Below are positions 1-8,891 of a DNA stretch of 64,000 nt, in pieces; position 1 is the first letter of the stretch; each line of letters opens with the position of its first letter. Below the pieces are notes generated by a model. That model ran no database searches. It saw only the letters and a program-made list of their open reading frames with translations, and had not been told where the DNA came from. The translations under genes were made by a program, and so were the position numbers. This DNA comes from Chiridota heheva. Taxonomy: Eukaryota; Echinodermata; Holothuroidea; Apodida; Chiridotidae. Location of the stretch: the NCBI GenBank assembly GCA_020152595.1, contig JAIGNY010001849.1, positions 57,501 to 121,500 on the forward strand, in the 5' to 3' direction.

Positions 1-366
1 TTTATGCTTTTTAGTTCCGTCTCTTCGACCAATCAGAAGCCAGAAAAGTATGACGCCATTTGAGTTGGTGGCGTTCTTTTGATAAAAAAAAATTGAACAA
101 AAAACAAAACAAATACAATTAATTATGACAAATGTTTAAAAAATGAATATTAAAAAAAAATAATGATACATTTAAAAAAAGTATTTAAATAATAATAATA
201 ACAATATTAAAAATAAATCATGGACGTTACACACGATAAATACTACAAACGATAAACGTTACAAACAATTATGGACAATACAAACGATAGGTATTACAAA
301 CAATAATTATAAACGTTACAAAGAATGTCTTAAATCCTTTTTCTCTTTCTTATACCTGTGGTGGCT
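1..366. other. AT-rich stretch left of the virus-like element
   Basis: No gene is visible. The sequence is very A/T rich, and about 225-325 holds a loose series of short related words (ACAAACGATAAACGTT and variants). It may be the far end or flank of the virus-like element to the right, but no terminal inverted repeat can be paired inside this window. Confidence 0.4.
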
Positions 367-410
367 CTAAAAAGAGCTTTTGGGTTTTTGTTTTTCTGTA
401 GTTTGTTGTC

Positions 411-857
411 TTACGTCAACACAGGGCAGAAAGGGCACAGGCGGCACAGCTCGCAGTTGCTCGTTTGTGTCCCCACGCTTCTGTTCGTCTCTTCGACCTC
501 TTCTATCTTTGCTTTCTTGTCCTCCTCCTCCTCCTCTAGTGCTAGCAGCCACTCGTCGGCCACGAGGAAGTCCTCGTCGGCGGCAGCCAACACCCTCGCC
601 CACTCTCCGTTGGTGAGGACCAGCTCCTCGTCCTCATCCTCCACCTCTCTTTTGTCTGTAGTGACTTTAAACGACGGCTCGTCATCCTCGTCCCAGTCGC
701 TTAGAGCGGCTGACGACTCTGTTGCAGAGCTTGGTGAGCTGGGCGAGTATCGTGCTATCATCGCGTCGAAGTTGAACTCTTCGCTGTTTCTCTCCAACCA
801 GCCCTCTCGGTCCTCCTTGTACACTTCCACTGGAAAATGATTATAGAGAGTCGTCAT
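411..857 (-). CDS. Acidic protein of unknown function
   Basis: A 148-residue open frame with the same strand as the rest of the virus-like element. It begins MTTLYNHFPVEVYKEDREGW and is strongly acidic from about residue 50 to 120, with runs such as DWDEDDE and LEEEEED. The tail is cysteine-rich (CELCRLCPFCPVL). I recognise no family. The acidic middle could bind basic proteins such as the element's core-like proteins, but that is inference. The plus-strand frame over the same bases (358-840) is a serine-rich mirror of this one and is rejected. The frame is intact, unlike most of its neighbours. Its upstream side carries a 112-bp tandem duplication that may hold its promoter. Confidence 0.5.
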   Translation of the reverse strand: MTTLYNHFPVEVYKEDREGWLERNSEEFNFDAMIARYSPSSPSSATESSAALSDWDEDDEPSFKVTTDKREVEDEDEELVLTNGEWARVLAAADEDFLVADEWLLALEEEEEDKKAKIEEVEETNRSVGTQTSNCELCRLCPFCPVLT

Positions 858-962
858 TTTTTGCTTGTATGTTTGTTAATCTAACAGAGCGAATGATTGA
901 AAATGCCGCCAACGGTTCTTTTATTCTGTATGTAAATGATACTCACCATTCCTGCGATTAGC

Positions 963-1158
963 TGGCCAGGCACGTGGCTGCATATTTACCCCCCGATTGG
1001 TTCATATCACGCTTGCCCGTAGAAACTTGTCTGGCTCGCGCCCACGTCAACACGTCTGACTATCCACGATTGGCCAGACAGGCACGTGGCTGTATGCTTA
1101 CCCCTAATTGGTTCGTATCACGCCTGCCCGTAGAAACTTGTCTGGCTCACGCCCAAGT
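963..1158. repeat. 112-bp direct duplication upstream of the acidic gene
   Basis: Two copies of roughly 78 bp begin at 969 and 1081. Both start GGCACGTGGCTG and share ATTGGTTC, ATCACGC and GCCCGTAGAAACTTGTCTGG with few differences. They lie between the WW-PC4 gene and the acidic gene, upstream of the latter. The E-box-like word CACGTG occurs in each copy, and ATTGG (CCAAT-type) is also duplicated, so this is a possible duplicated promoter module. Confidence 0.7.
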
Positions 1159-1541
1159 TATCATGCCTGGCGTACGGCGGTCATCGAGCTTCTATGGTAG
1201 CTTCTACGGTAGCCTCGAACTTTTCTGAATGTCATTAAATTCATTTTTCTCTTTTTTGAATATTAATATGCGAGGGTAAAGTATCTGCTCCAACCAACGT
1301 AGTGGTACCGTAGGAGTCATGCCACGAATTTGTACTCCTTCCACGCTCTATTTTTCTTAAACTTTTTTTTTTCTTTTCTCGATGCCAGAAAATAAGACGC
1401 AGCTTATATGGCATAATAACAACAACAAACATGTCCATGCAGAGGGTTCTTCTTCTTCTTCTTTGGGTTTCTTGATGATGATGGGTGGTATGTCCAGTTT
1501 TAAATTTCCTTGCGTCTTTTCGACAGGGTGGGAGGTGGCGA
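1159..1541. other. Intergenic stretch downstream of the WW-PC4 gene
   Basis: No convincing gene. The short frames here overlap one another on both strands and show no recognisable motif. The stretch starts just after the stop of the WW-PC4 gene and probably holds its 3' region. Confidence 0.4.
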
Positions 1542-2336
1542 CTACGTCGGTGAACAGGGTCTTTTCTTTGCTTTTGAATGTTGTGCTATGGTATCCTCGA
1601 CCATCTGTTCGCACAATTCGTCCATGTCGTTGGCATTTTTCGCCAAGAAGGGCACTTTGACCAATGCTTTCAAATGTTCTATTACAAATAGCCCTTCCGT
1701 GCTCGCCAGTTTGCACCATTGGTCCAGGTTGAGAGAAATCCCTTTTTCTCCGGGTATGACGGTCCATTGGCGGGTGGTGTGTTCGTTCGGGTCGCTGATG
1801 GTTTGCATTGTGAAGTCGTAATGGCGTATGTCCACGAGAATGTTTTCACCTTCTGCGGTCAAACCGATGTAAATCTGTTTTCCCAGAAGCAAACGTAACT
1901 TTTCGGGGTGTGACGGACCGTTCATGTGATTGTCTCCGTTGACGTTAGACGTATGGTAATGCAAGGCCATTTCGGATACCATGGTTTTGTTCTTGCAGAG
2001 TTCATCCCAAACGCCTTCTTCCATGGCGATTCCTTGAGCCGTGACTTTTGGTATTGTGCAGGAGTTGGTTTTGGCATACTTGCCGTGATGTACATATTTG
2101 ATGCTTTCACACTGCGGTGTAGACATGTACACGTTCTCTCCTACGCGATAAGCTCGGGTCTCCAATCCGCGACTGTCTCTTACTTTGTCGAAACTCTGCA
2201 TTTTCAACACTCTCTTTAACGGTATGTTGTCGGGACCCGAAGGCGGTGGTGAGAATCGCATTTCTCCAGTGTGTTTATTATGGTAGTACACTTTACCGTT
2301 TCTCTCGTTTACTTTATTCCAACCGGTTTGAACCAT
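1542..2336 (-). CDS. WW-like domain fused to two PC4-like modules
   Basis: A 264-residue open frame. Residues 4-31 fit a WW domain: GW, then GKVYYHNKHTGEM and a closing proline pair, with the second tryptophan replaced by Phe. Two modules resembling the PC4/p15 (SUB1) single-strand DNA-binding domain follow. The first (about 60-115) is diverged and has GIAMEEGVWDEL. The second (about 148-215) has ILVDIRHYD, then GEKGISLNLDQWCKL, matching the family's KGI-L-x-x-W signature. PC4 proteins act at RNA polymerase II promoters, and WW domains bind proline-rich or phospho-Ser-Pro peptides, so a role in transcription of the element or host is plausible but inferred. The C-terminus is short and basic. 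It is intact, and a paralogue lies just upstream. I chose the ATG at 2336 because it precedes the WW-like domain and a TATA-like box lies 60 bp upstream. Confidence 0.72.
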   Translation of the reverse strand: MVQTGWNKVNERNGKVYYHNKHTGEMRFSPPPSGPDNIPLKRVLKMQSFDKVRDSRGLETRAYRVGENVYMSTPQCESIKYVHHGKYAKTNSCTIPKVTAQGIAMEEGVWDELCKNKTMVSEMALHYHTSNVNGDNHMNGPSHPEKLRLLLGKQIYIGLTAEGENILVDIRHYDFTMQTISDPNEHTTRQWTVIPGEKGISLNLDQWCKLASTEGLFVIEHLKALVKVPFLAKNANDMDELCEQMVEDTIAQHSKAKKRPCSPT

Positions 2337-2395
2337 GATGATGTGTCTTTATCGAAAACTTGTGAAAGAATGATGAGTGTTTTTTAATTCGGGAA

Positions 2396-2403
2396 CTTTT
2401 ATA
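2396..2403 (-). promoter_or_regulatory. TATA-like box for the WW-PC4 gene
   Basis: TATAAAAG on the minus strand, about 60 bp upstream of the ATG at 2336 and in the gap between the two PC4-like genes. Position and sequence suit an RNA polymerase II core promoter. No start site can be seen. Confidence 0.4.
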
Positions 2404-2423
2404 ACGTTTTTCAGTAAAGAGCG

Positions 2424-2948
2424 CTAGTCAATTATCGTCGAATGACATCCTGCTTCATCCCAAGATATGTTTTTTAAGTTGTTACACATATTCTCGGAGG
2501 ACACGTGTTTCATCGCTTTTCTGGTCTTTGCGTCTTCTTTTTCTTCGTCTTTCAAAGTACATACTTGACGAAAGCTCTCGGGACGTGCCAAAATCATCTA
2601 TTGTTCAGGTGTGAGAGCGATACCTTTCTTGGTAGGTACTTCACCGATAGAAAGAACGTTGCTGTCTTTGAATGAAGAGATCGTGCTATAGGTATGCTGT
2701 CCGAGCACCACTTTTAGCTTTTCTTCCGAATGGATGTGATGGGTACTGTCCTTTAATTTCTTAAGTGTGTCCGTTACCAGACGAGCTCGACGACTTATCA
2801 CGGCCCATTGCTCGAGTGTGAGGGCGATGCCTTTCTTGGTCGCCACGGGTGTCGTTCCGAGATTAGGGTGTATAAAATACTGCCGTACGTGAACGTAAAA
2901 CTTTCCGTTGAAGCCAGAGACGGTAAGGTAGCGTTCCGGCACGGACAT
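2424..2948 (-). pseudogene. Second tandem PC4-like gene, broken by one stop
   Basis: Begins MSVPERYLTVSGFNGKFYVH and contains FYVHVRQYF then TKKGIALTLEQWAVI, a clear PC4/p15-type signature. A second module follows, with LKVVLGQHTYS and TKKGIALTPEQ, where TAG (2598-2600) stands exactly where the first module has Trp. Past that stop the same frame stays open for another 57 codons to 2424. So this is a two-module PC4-like gene disabled by one Trp-to-stop change. It lacks the WW-like domain of its neighbour at 1542-2336 and is probably its paralogue by duplication. The ATG at 2948 is preceded by a TATA-like box. PC4 domains bind single-stranded DNA; a role in element transcription or replication is inferred. 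Confidence 0.72.
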
Positions 2949-3021
2949 CGCTTAATCCTTGGATAGTGATTGCTTCCATGTCTGAGTTTTGACTGAATGT
3001 TGAACACCGTCGTCGTCGTTT

Positions 3022-3029
3022 TTTTTATA
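3022..3029 (-). promoter_or_regulatory. TATA-like box for the second PC4-like gene
   Basis: TATAAAAA on the minus strand about 75 bp upstream of the ATG at 2948, in an AT-rich gap of about 240 bp between this gene and the protease. Weak evidence, as A/T runs are common here. Confidence 0.3.
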
Positions 3030-3187
3030 ACATTCTTTTTTAAATAATATAATAACATGCGCCCTCTAGTAAAAAACAGTGATTCACCACTTTAGTCAAA
3101 GTCCGGCTTTGGTCATTTCGGATGACTTATCGATGTTTTTTGGGGGCTCAATAAAAGAACATCTTACAAATCAATAAAACGAATGTC

Positions 3188-3642
3188 TTAACCATAATGT
3201 TGAAGTACAAATGTAAAGACATCCACATTGTTGCGTTCCTTGTCTTTCCCAAAACAAGCTGTGATGCCGTTCATGTCCATGCCTCGTGCCCTATGAACCA
3301 GATAATAAATACAATAATGACCGCACACGCTAGAGGTAGGACTCTGAAGCGGTTTGTGATTGTAAACAAATGGTTGATTTTTCAAGAAACGTCGAATTAA
3401 AGAAACGTCTGGGGGCTCGCCGTAGGAGTCAAAATATTCCCAAGGACCGACTTCGGTACATAAATAGCGACCTAATGCCGGCCCGGTTTCCAACTCGGAT
3501 CCGTGTTGATCACCATGACACTCGGACGTTCCGATGGTAAATGTAAGTGATCCGCGGCATGAACGCCGTCGAACACGTCGCACACAAGCCATCGCGTGTA
3601 AGCGTCTTTGTCAAACACTCGAACAACATCGGACGTCTTCAT
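3188..3642 (-). pseudogene. Adenain/Ulp1-like cysteine protease, broken
   Basis: This is the maturation protease of Polinton-type elements, which cuts capsid precursors. The frame from ATG 3642 shows VFDGVHAADHL, then INTDPSWKPGRH with the catalytic His, but the next codon is TAG (3472-3474) where the family has Trp. A frameshift just after moves the reading to the frame holding GPWEYFDSYGEPP (acidic catalytic residue) and SVCGHYCIYYLVHRARG (catalytic Cys). So all three catalytic positions are still readable across two frames. The stop at 3188 follows FVLQHYG. The start lies 4 bases after the capsid gene stop, suggesting co-transcription. Length is about 150 residues, slightly short for the family. 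Identification is firm; it cannot be functional as it stands. Confidence 0.85.
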
Positions 3643-3646
3643 GATT

Positions 3647-4969
3647 TCAATTGGTAAAGTCGTAGATGATGTTGCGGTTTTTATCTTTTTCGATGATGTT
3701 GTCGAATTCGGCGTAGATCAGAAGGTTAGTGGTGGATTCCAATGCCTCTGCAAATTTGAAATCCACACGAAGATTTTCTCGTTTGTTGACCGTGTAGTGT
3801 TGTCCGTGGGATCCGTCGGGTGTCAGGTCGAAAGCAAACAGCGTGTAACCATCCAGAAAATTCGACGGAGTGATGTCCATGCCCCCATCGCCGTACAAAC
3901 GACCCGTTGCAGAATACAGTTAAAGGTAACTGCGGAGAGCTAGATGTGCTTAAAAGTTGGGGGTGAGCGGCGTGGAAGGATACTGTTTCTCATAGACGTG
4001 AAGCGCGAAATAATTCAGTTTGAAAGATTGAAAACGAAACGGATTCTTCACGTATGAGCCGTTGAAAGAGGTCGTGTCCACAAAGCATCCCATGATCCTT
4101 TTTGGTAACTCGCCCAGAAATACATTGTTTCGTTAAAAATCTTGGGTTCCGGTCGGTATGGTGATATTTTGGATGATGGTACGTCGGATCTTGTACTTGG
4201 CTGGTTCTCTGTTGAGGTTGACGGGGTCGCTGAGCACATGGGTGTCGCTGCATGTCAGTTTACGCACGTAGAGAATGGCGTCCAAGATAATTACGCGGAA
4301 GTCGGCATCTCCAACGTGTGACGTTAAACAAAAAAAGTCCTTACTTCGTTGCAGTTTGAGTCGTACTTCCACACCCGGTAGAAGCACATTGTTTTGAGCA
4401 AAAATGTCGGAGGGTAGGGGTCCCATCATCTCGAACACTTTGCTGTGTTTTGTTTTATTGAAAGGTTCTTCGAGTCCCCAGTTGGGGATGGCATCAGCAG
4501 CCAAATTGCTGAAGTCCATATGTCATGCATTTTCCTTGAAGTAGAACTGAGACTGCAGATGTGTTTCTTTGGCTTCTCTGTCATAGTTGAGCATAGTCTC
4601 GATCATCGCTCTGTAAGGGTTCGCTGGCGTCGAGTCGCTGATGAGTTTGCCGTTGAGGGCCACGTCTAGTTGCGTAAACATCGAATGCAACAACAGATTG
4701 ACAGGAGCCACCTTGTCATCGTCTTCGCAATCGCTTCCGTCTGCTTTCGTGATTTTCACTTTGACGTAAAGTTGGGTGTTCTTGATATCCAGATATTTGC
4801 TTCCTGTTCCGGGAATGAGGAATTATATCGGTCCCATGGAGTGTAATCCACCAAATGGACGGTATTCGACGTATTCGCTATCTTCGATCATCATTTCTGT
4901 CGGAGGAATACAAAACAGCTCCATTTCTGATTTGGAGCAAGGCATGGAGTGATTGTGAACGAGAGCCAA
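3647..4969 (-). pseudogene. Major capsid protein (F54H12.2-like), five in-frame stops
   Basis: The product resembles the proteins annotated as F54H12.2-like in invertebrates, the major capsid proteins of Polinton-type elements (double jelly roll). One reading frame runs the whole length. Landmarks are LVHNHSMPCSKSEMELF near the start, VNLLLHSMFTQLDVALNGK, NPYRAMIETMLNY, VRLKLQRSKDFFCL, DAILYVRKL, FLGELPKRIMG, and near the end YTLFAFDLTPD and LLIYAEFDNIIEKDKNRN. Stops interrupt at 4823-4825 (TAA), 4523-4525 (TGA), 4133-4135 (TAA), 3950-3952 (TAA) and 3920-3922 (TAA). No frameshift is needed across about 440 codons. The family start appears to be TTG at 4969, so the initiator may be lost; an ATG exists at 4945. 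True stop at 3647-3649. It encodes the capsid shell in the normal element and is dead here. Confidence 0.88.
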
Positions 4970-4994
4970 GTTGACGGTGTGATAGTCGAGCTGC

Positions 4995-5515
4995 TAATGA
5001 GGCTAGAATCGGACTATCGTTCTTCTTATAACAGTTCCACGTAGTATAAACAATTCGATTTTTTTTCAAGGCCGATTTTCGGGCACGGATACTCGGACTG
5101 TATCGAGGTGTGCTTGATTGCAGTCGTTTCGGTGGATGCTCTCGTGCGTATCGGGCCAATGTTCCTAAAACATATCTCCCTTTTCTGTTCAACGGCTTTT
5201 TTTTGCCACGATTGATTTTCGTTTTACCGGTCCGCGTCCGGGTCGCGATCGTTTCTTACTGCGAAGAGGCGAAAAGCCACGAATAATAGGCGAGACTGGT
5301 AAGATTGCGCTTCCCGGAGTATCGAAAGATCGATGCGGTGATGGTGTACGCAGAGGTGTGAGAGGAGACGGGAGTAGAGGTGATGCTCGTCTCGGTGTTG
5401 TTGGTTTACGAGGTCTCTTCTTCTTTTTCTTTTTATCACGGATCACCGTCTTCGACGTGGAAAAAGTGTTCGTCGCTTCATGCCGAGTAATGCGATGCAG
5501 GAGTGTACGACACAA
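4995..5515 (-). pseudogene. Basic, low-complexity core-like protein, frameshifted
   Basis: Two minus-strand frames join near 5195. The first (from 5515) is Lys/Arg/Pro/Ser rich, with DKKKKKKRPRKP, SPLLPSPLTPLRTPSP and RSKKRSRPGRGPVKRKS. The second continues with LNRKGRYVLGTLARYAREH and RARKSALKKNRIVYTTWN before running into the capsid gene. High positive charge and position between two virion genes suggest a DNA-condensing core protein, by analogy with adenovirus-type cores; no family is recognised. The exact start is unclear: an ATG at about 5482 overlaps the stop of the upstream gene but reads open only briefly. A different arrangement of frames is possible. Confidence 0.45.
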
Positions 5516-6086
5516 CAGGAGAGAATGCGAGTTGTCGACGCACGAGGGAGTTCAGACGCGAATCACTTAACCTAAAAGAATTGCTCCGACGACTGCTGCT
5601 CCGACGACGACTGCTGCTACGATTACTGCTAGTAGGTGTCGATGGGGTTCTTCTTCTGAATGGTAACTTCAGTCCTTTTCGGCCACGAGTCGGACGAGAT
5701 GGTTTCTTCTTCGTATCTTTAGTGGTAATGCCGGTTCGTGTTCGTGCAGTGCGCTTTATAACTCTTTTCCCACGTCCTCTTTGTCCTCCTCCTAACTATT
5801 GGGACAATGTCTCTTTGGCACGAGTCATGGCTTTTCGTTTCATGTGTCGACCTGCTTCTTTCGTTCTGCGAGCGGCTGATCGTTTGATGTTTTCTCCGGC
5901 CATAACGTCTCCTAGAATACCGGCTCCCGTGGTCAAAGCCTGTTTTCCAACTTCTTTACCTAAACTCACGGCTCCTTTCTTGAGGAACAGTATGGCCATC
6001 CTAAACAATCCAGAAAGCATTCCGCCGAGACCGTAGCCTCGTTGATTTCCCGGTCCGATAAACACGGGTAGACGTCCGTCGGCCAT
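5478..6086 (-). pseudogene. Gly-rich/basic virion-type protein with one stop
   Basis: Begins MADGRLPVFIGPGNQRGYGL and shows the pattern GNQRGYGLGGMLSGLFR, a hydrophobic segment with FLKKGAVSLGKEVGKQ, then NIKRSAARRTKEAGRHMKRK. This layout is familiar from a small conserved protein next to the capsid gene in F54H12-type Polintons, often compared with adenovirus minor core or membrane-lytic proteins; that role is not proven. TAG at 5796-5798 interrupts after residue 96, but the same frame stays open and very basic to 5478, with RGRGKRVIKRTARTRTG and a Ser/Arg-rich run (SSSRRRSSSRRS). It ends HYSA. One nonsense change thus removes the basic tail. Gap to the upstream gene is 24 bp. Confidence 0.7.
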
Positions 6087-6110
6087 AATGTTGATCTTCT
6101 TCGTCTCGAG

Positions 6111-6892
6111 CTATAATGAATAGTACGATGTTAACGGCAACATTATATATCTACAAGGAACGTTGTTGACGAAAATGCAGCCTGACGATCGATCCCCTTG
6201 TCGCGAATGGTATTTTTTCCCCGTTCCGTCGCGGATAACAATTTCGATCGAATCGATGAGATTTCGGTTAGCGGGATAGTAGGCGATGATCGACGGTGTA
6301 TTTTCTACGGCTTGACCTCGAACGTCTAATGCCGAAACTCCGAATTGTTCCAGCAAAGGTACTTCTTGATCGCCTACGGTTTGAGGAGCAATGATATTGG
6401 TGTAGACAAACAGGTGCTCGATGTTCTCCGATTTCCACATTTGTTCACCATACCGCCAATCTTCGGTGACCACGCACATATCGTCACATCCGAAAGTCTG
6501 ACATATTTTTCCTTTGAGTACTACGACTTGTCCAGTCGTTGCACGCATCCTCAAACGTCCGTTATAATCGTCCCCAGCAAGTTCAGCAACCCTCGATTGT
6601 TTTCAGTTAAATACATTCTCTGTCCGATGGTAGTGCTATTCACTTCTCGCAACGGTTCCAACTCGATCTTATGCAATTCCGTTTGGTTAGCATGTCTCCA
6701 AAAAAATTCACTCGTTTCAGCACAAATCTGGTACCACAACTTAGGGTAGCTGAAACTCGCTAAACCGACTTCCCATACGCCATCGAGATGTAGAGGTCTC
6801 GAAAGAATGTTTCGAAATTCCGTCACTGTGTTTTTGGGACACACATTCATCGAGCCATTGCTAGGCAGTGTCACGTAAAACGATTTAGCCAT
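6111..6892 (-). pseudogene. Minor-capsid/penton-like element protein, frameshifted
   Basis: The N-terminal half (6892-6551) opens MAKSFYVTLPSNGSMNVCPK and has WEVGLASFSYPKLWYQI. This FYVTLPSN...WEVGL...YP pattern marks a protein found beside the integrase and capsid genes in these elements. After a frameshift near 6555-6580 the C-terminal half (to 6111) has ENIEHLFVYTNIIAPQTVGD, VPLLEQFGV and NLIDSIEIVIRDGTG, also typical of the family's end. Joined length would be about 260 residues. The role is probably a minor capsid or vertex component; which virion position it holds is uncertain. It starts 41 bp after the integrase stop, with TATAAAG-like sequence near 6933-6940. Only the break near the middle is evident; the rest reads clean. 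Confidence 0.72.
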
Positions 6893-6933
6893 TGTAACGT
6901 CTTGCAGTCGAATGAAGGTGTTGTCAAACGACT

Positions 6934-8027
6934 TTATAATTTAACAACATCGGTGACCCAACTGTTGAATTTGGAAGGGTAACCGTACCATTTTACCAGA
7001 TATTCTTTCCTTCCGTCTTTGCGTTTTCGTGATCGAAGAATCTTCTCAATTTTATAAACTGCGTCTATTTCTTTTTTGCCGATCTTTTGTAATTCCTCTC
7101 GATAAAAGGTACCGGCCACTTCTTCTCCTTCGAGGTCTTTAACCGCATACACAACGGGTTGACGGCGGATAACTTTGTCAATTACAAATACTTCTTCGGT
7201 CGATCGTGGCATATAGCCTTTGCGAAACGTTTGTGTGACCATGCTCAAACGAACGACGTCTCCTATTTGTAAGGTTACACCTTTTTTCTTCTTCTTTGAC
7301 GTTTTACCGTATAAAGCTTCCCAGACCTCCAATTCGTTACGCTCGTGCACATCTTCTGGAGCCCGTCTGATACTACGATGGCGAGCACCGTTGTAGGCGA
7401 CAAGAAGTTTGGGTAGTACGTCGACGTATTTGTGAGTGCTGTTTGCGGTGAAGTAGCGCCACATTCGAGTTTTGAGCGTACGGTTGAATCTTTCCACCAC
7501 GCTAGCTTTGGTTTTGTTTTCCGACGAGAAGAGCTTTACACCTTGTTTTTACAAATAGGTCTGTACTTTACGATTATAGAATTCGGTTCCTTTGTCTGTC
7601 TGCAGCTTCCGCGGTAAACGCCCTGAATCTTTAAACAACTTTTTGAATGCAGTCAAAAGCGATGCTCCTGATTTGTTTTTGAGTGGTATTGCTCATGCGA
7701 ATTTGAAAAATACGTCTATACATGTCAACAACCATTTTCTTTCTTTGTTAAACCGTGCGTAAGCACTGAGATCGACGAGATCGGCTTGCCATTGATCGTC
7801 GATACCATTTACGATGACTCTGTTTCTGTTGTACTTATGTCTCGAAGTTTTGTGCAAAGTGTACGGTTACACCTTTGTTTTACAAGCCATGTTCGTACCG
7901 CCTTTCGTTTCAGATTCGGAAACCGTTTCTTGGCCGCGGCGTACACGCTGTCGACTCCTGCGAAGCCAGCGGGATGCCACGGATCGTAGTAGATTTCTTG
8001 AAGTATTTCTTCCACCGTCGGTGACAT
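6934..8027 (-). pseudogene. Polinton-type DDE integrase with chromodomain, broken
   Basis: It inserts the element into host DNA. The N-terminal domain (8027-7870) opens MSPTVEEILQEIYYDPWHPA and GFAGVDSVYAAAKK. A frameshift near 7875 leads to YTLHKTSRHKYNRNRV and the catalytic core: WQADLVDL (first Asp near 7780), LQTDKGTEFYN (second Asp near 7594) and VVERFNRTLK (Glu near 7492). All three acidic residues are kept. TGA at 7693-7695 replaces the expected Trp after FFKFA, and TAA at 7549-7551 interrupts after QTYL. From 7500 to 6934 the frame is open and ends in a chromodomain, AVYKIEKILRSRKR then EYLVKWYGYPSKFNSWV, which in retroelements can steer integration to modified histones. Proteins like this are often annotated F54H12.3-like. 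Total about 365 codons, near full length. Confidence 0.9.
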
Positions 8028-8183
8028 CTTCGTTCCGAATCACACGTCCACCGCAACAAGCGCTGACACAGTTGATGTTTTTTTTAATAAATTGCGTAAG
8101 CTTACCCAAGATGATGCTGTACCTGCCATGTCGGTTTCTATTCTGCACGTGTCAAACTCGAACGATGTCTTTTTCTGTGTACT

Positions 8184-8886
8184 CTAACCATCGTGCTGCT
8201 CTTTGGTATCGGTCTCTGCAGCGGGAACGCTCTCTAAGAGAAGTTCCTGGCATATATATTGGTGTTTCCGCTCTTCTTCTTCACGAGTCATTGTAATTTC
8301 TTTTTCTTCCACAGGGATTTCTTCTTTCTCAACGTTTCCCGTCTGATTAAATCGTCGAAGTCGTTCCCACATCTCTCTATTACCGACCAATTCTTGCGGA
8401 ACGTTTAGACGTGATAATCCTTCAATAAACGCTTTACGCCCGGTCGGACTGAAAGTTTTTCGAAAGCGGATCGCATTGTTTACCAAATCTACCACATAAC
8501 TCCCTGGTACGGTTTGACCTTCGACGATTTACTCCCCGCGAGGCGACCATTTCATCTCGCGTAACACCGAATTGGCTTGTTGCTTTAATTTACCTAATTA
8601 ATAATGCTTTTGGTGCGCTGGCGATCACGTCGTCGACGTGGTGTGTGGCAGGGACGGATGGTGGTGGGGGTGGTACGGAAAATCCGATTGCTTTACGACG
8701 GTAAACAGTGTATAAATTTAATGCGTCTTCGTAAAGTTTGACTTTTTCTTCGTCCGTGATGTCGCGTCGATCCAAAATCTCTCTCATTTTTTCGTCCAGG
8801 GACAAAGTTTTGATTTTCTCCGGAGCTTCAAACACCTGTGCCTGCCGTGTCAAAGCGTCAGGAGTTACGACTAGCATTTTTTTCAT
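8184..8886 (-). pseudogene. Conserved two-part element protein, frameshift and stop
   Basis: The first part (8886-8590) opens MKKMLVVTPDALTRQAQVFE, then LSLDEKMREILDRRDITDEEK and a proline stretch. The second part (8605-8184, another frame) reads KQQANSVLREMKWSPRGE, a TAA at 8529-8531, then IVEGQTVPGSYVVDLVNNAI and TGRKAFIEGLSRLNVPQELV. The pairing of a DEEK-type N-terminal region with a VVDLVN...LNVP C-terminal region is known to me from uncharacterised proteins of F54H12-type Polintons. Function unknown. The tail past LNVPQELVGN is Glu/Arg rich. The ATG at 8886 lies 5 bases after the preceding gene's stop, so the two were probably co-expressed. Confidence 0.68.
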
Positions 8887-8891
8887 GGTTG

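Noticed and set aside
358..840. Plus-strand serine-rich frame of 160 codons
   Set aside because: Mirror of the acidic minus-strand frame (Glu/Asp codons read as Ser/Leu); all recognisable neighbours are on the minus strand.
5503..6036. Plus-strand frame of 177 codons
   Set aside because: Antisense to the Gly-rich/basic element protein, which has family-like motifs on the minus strand.
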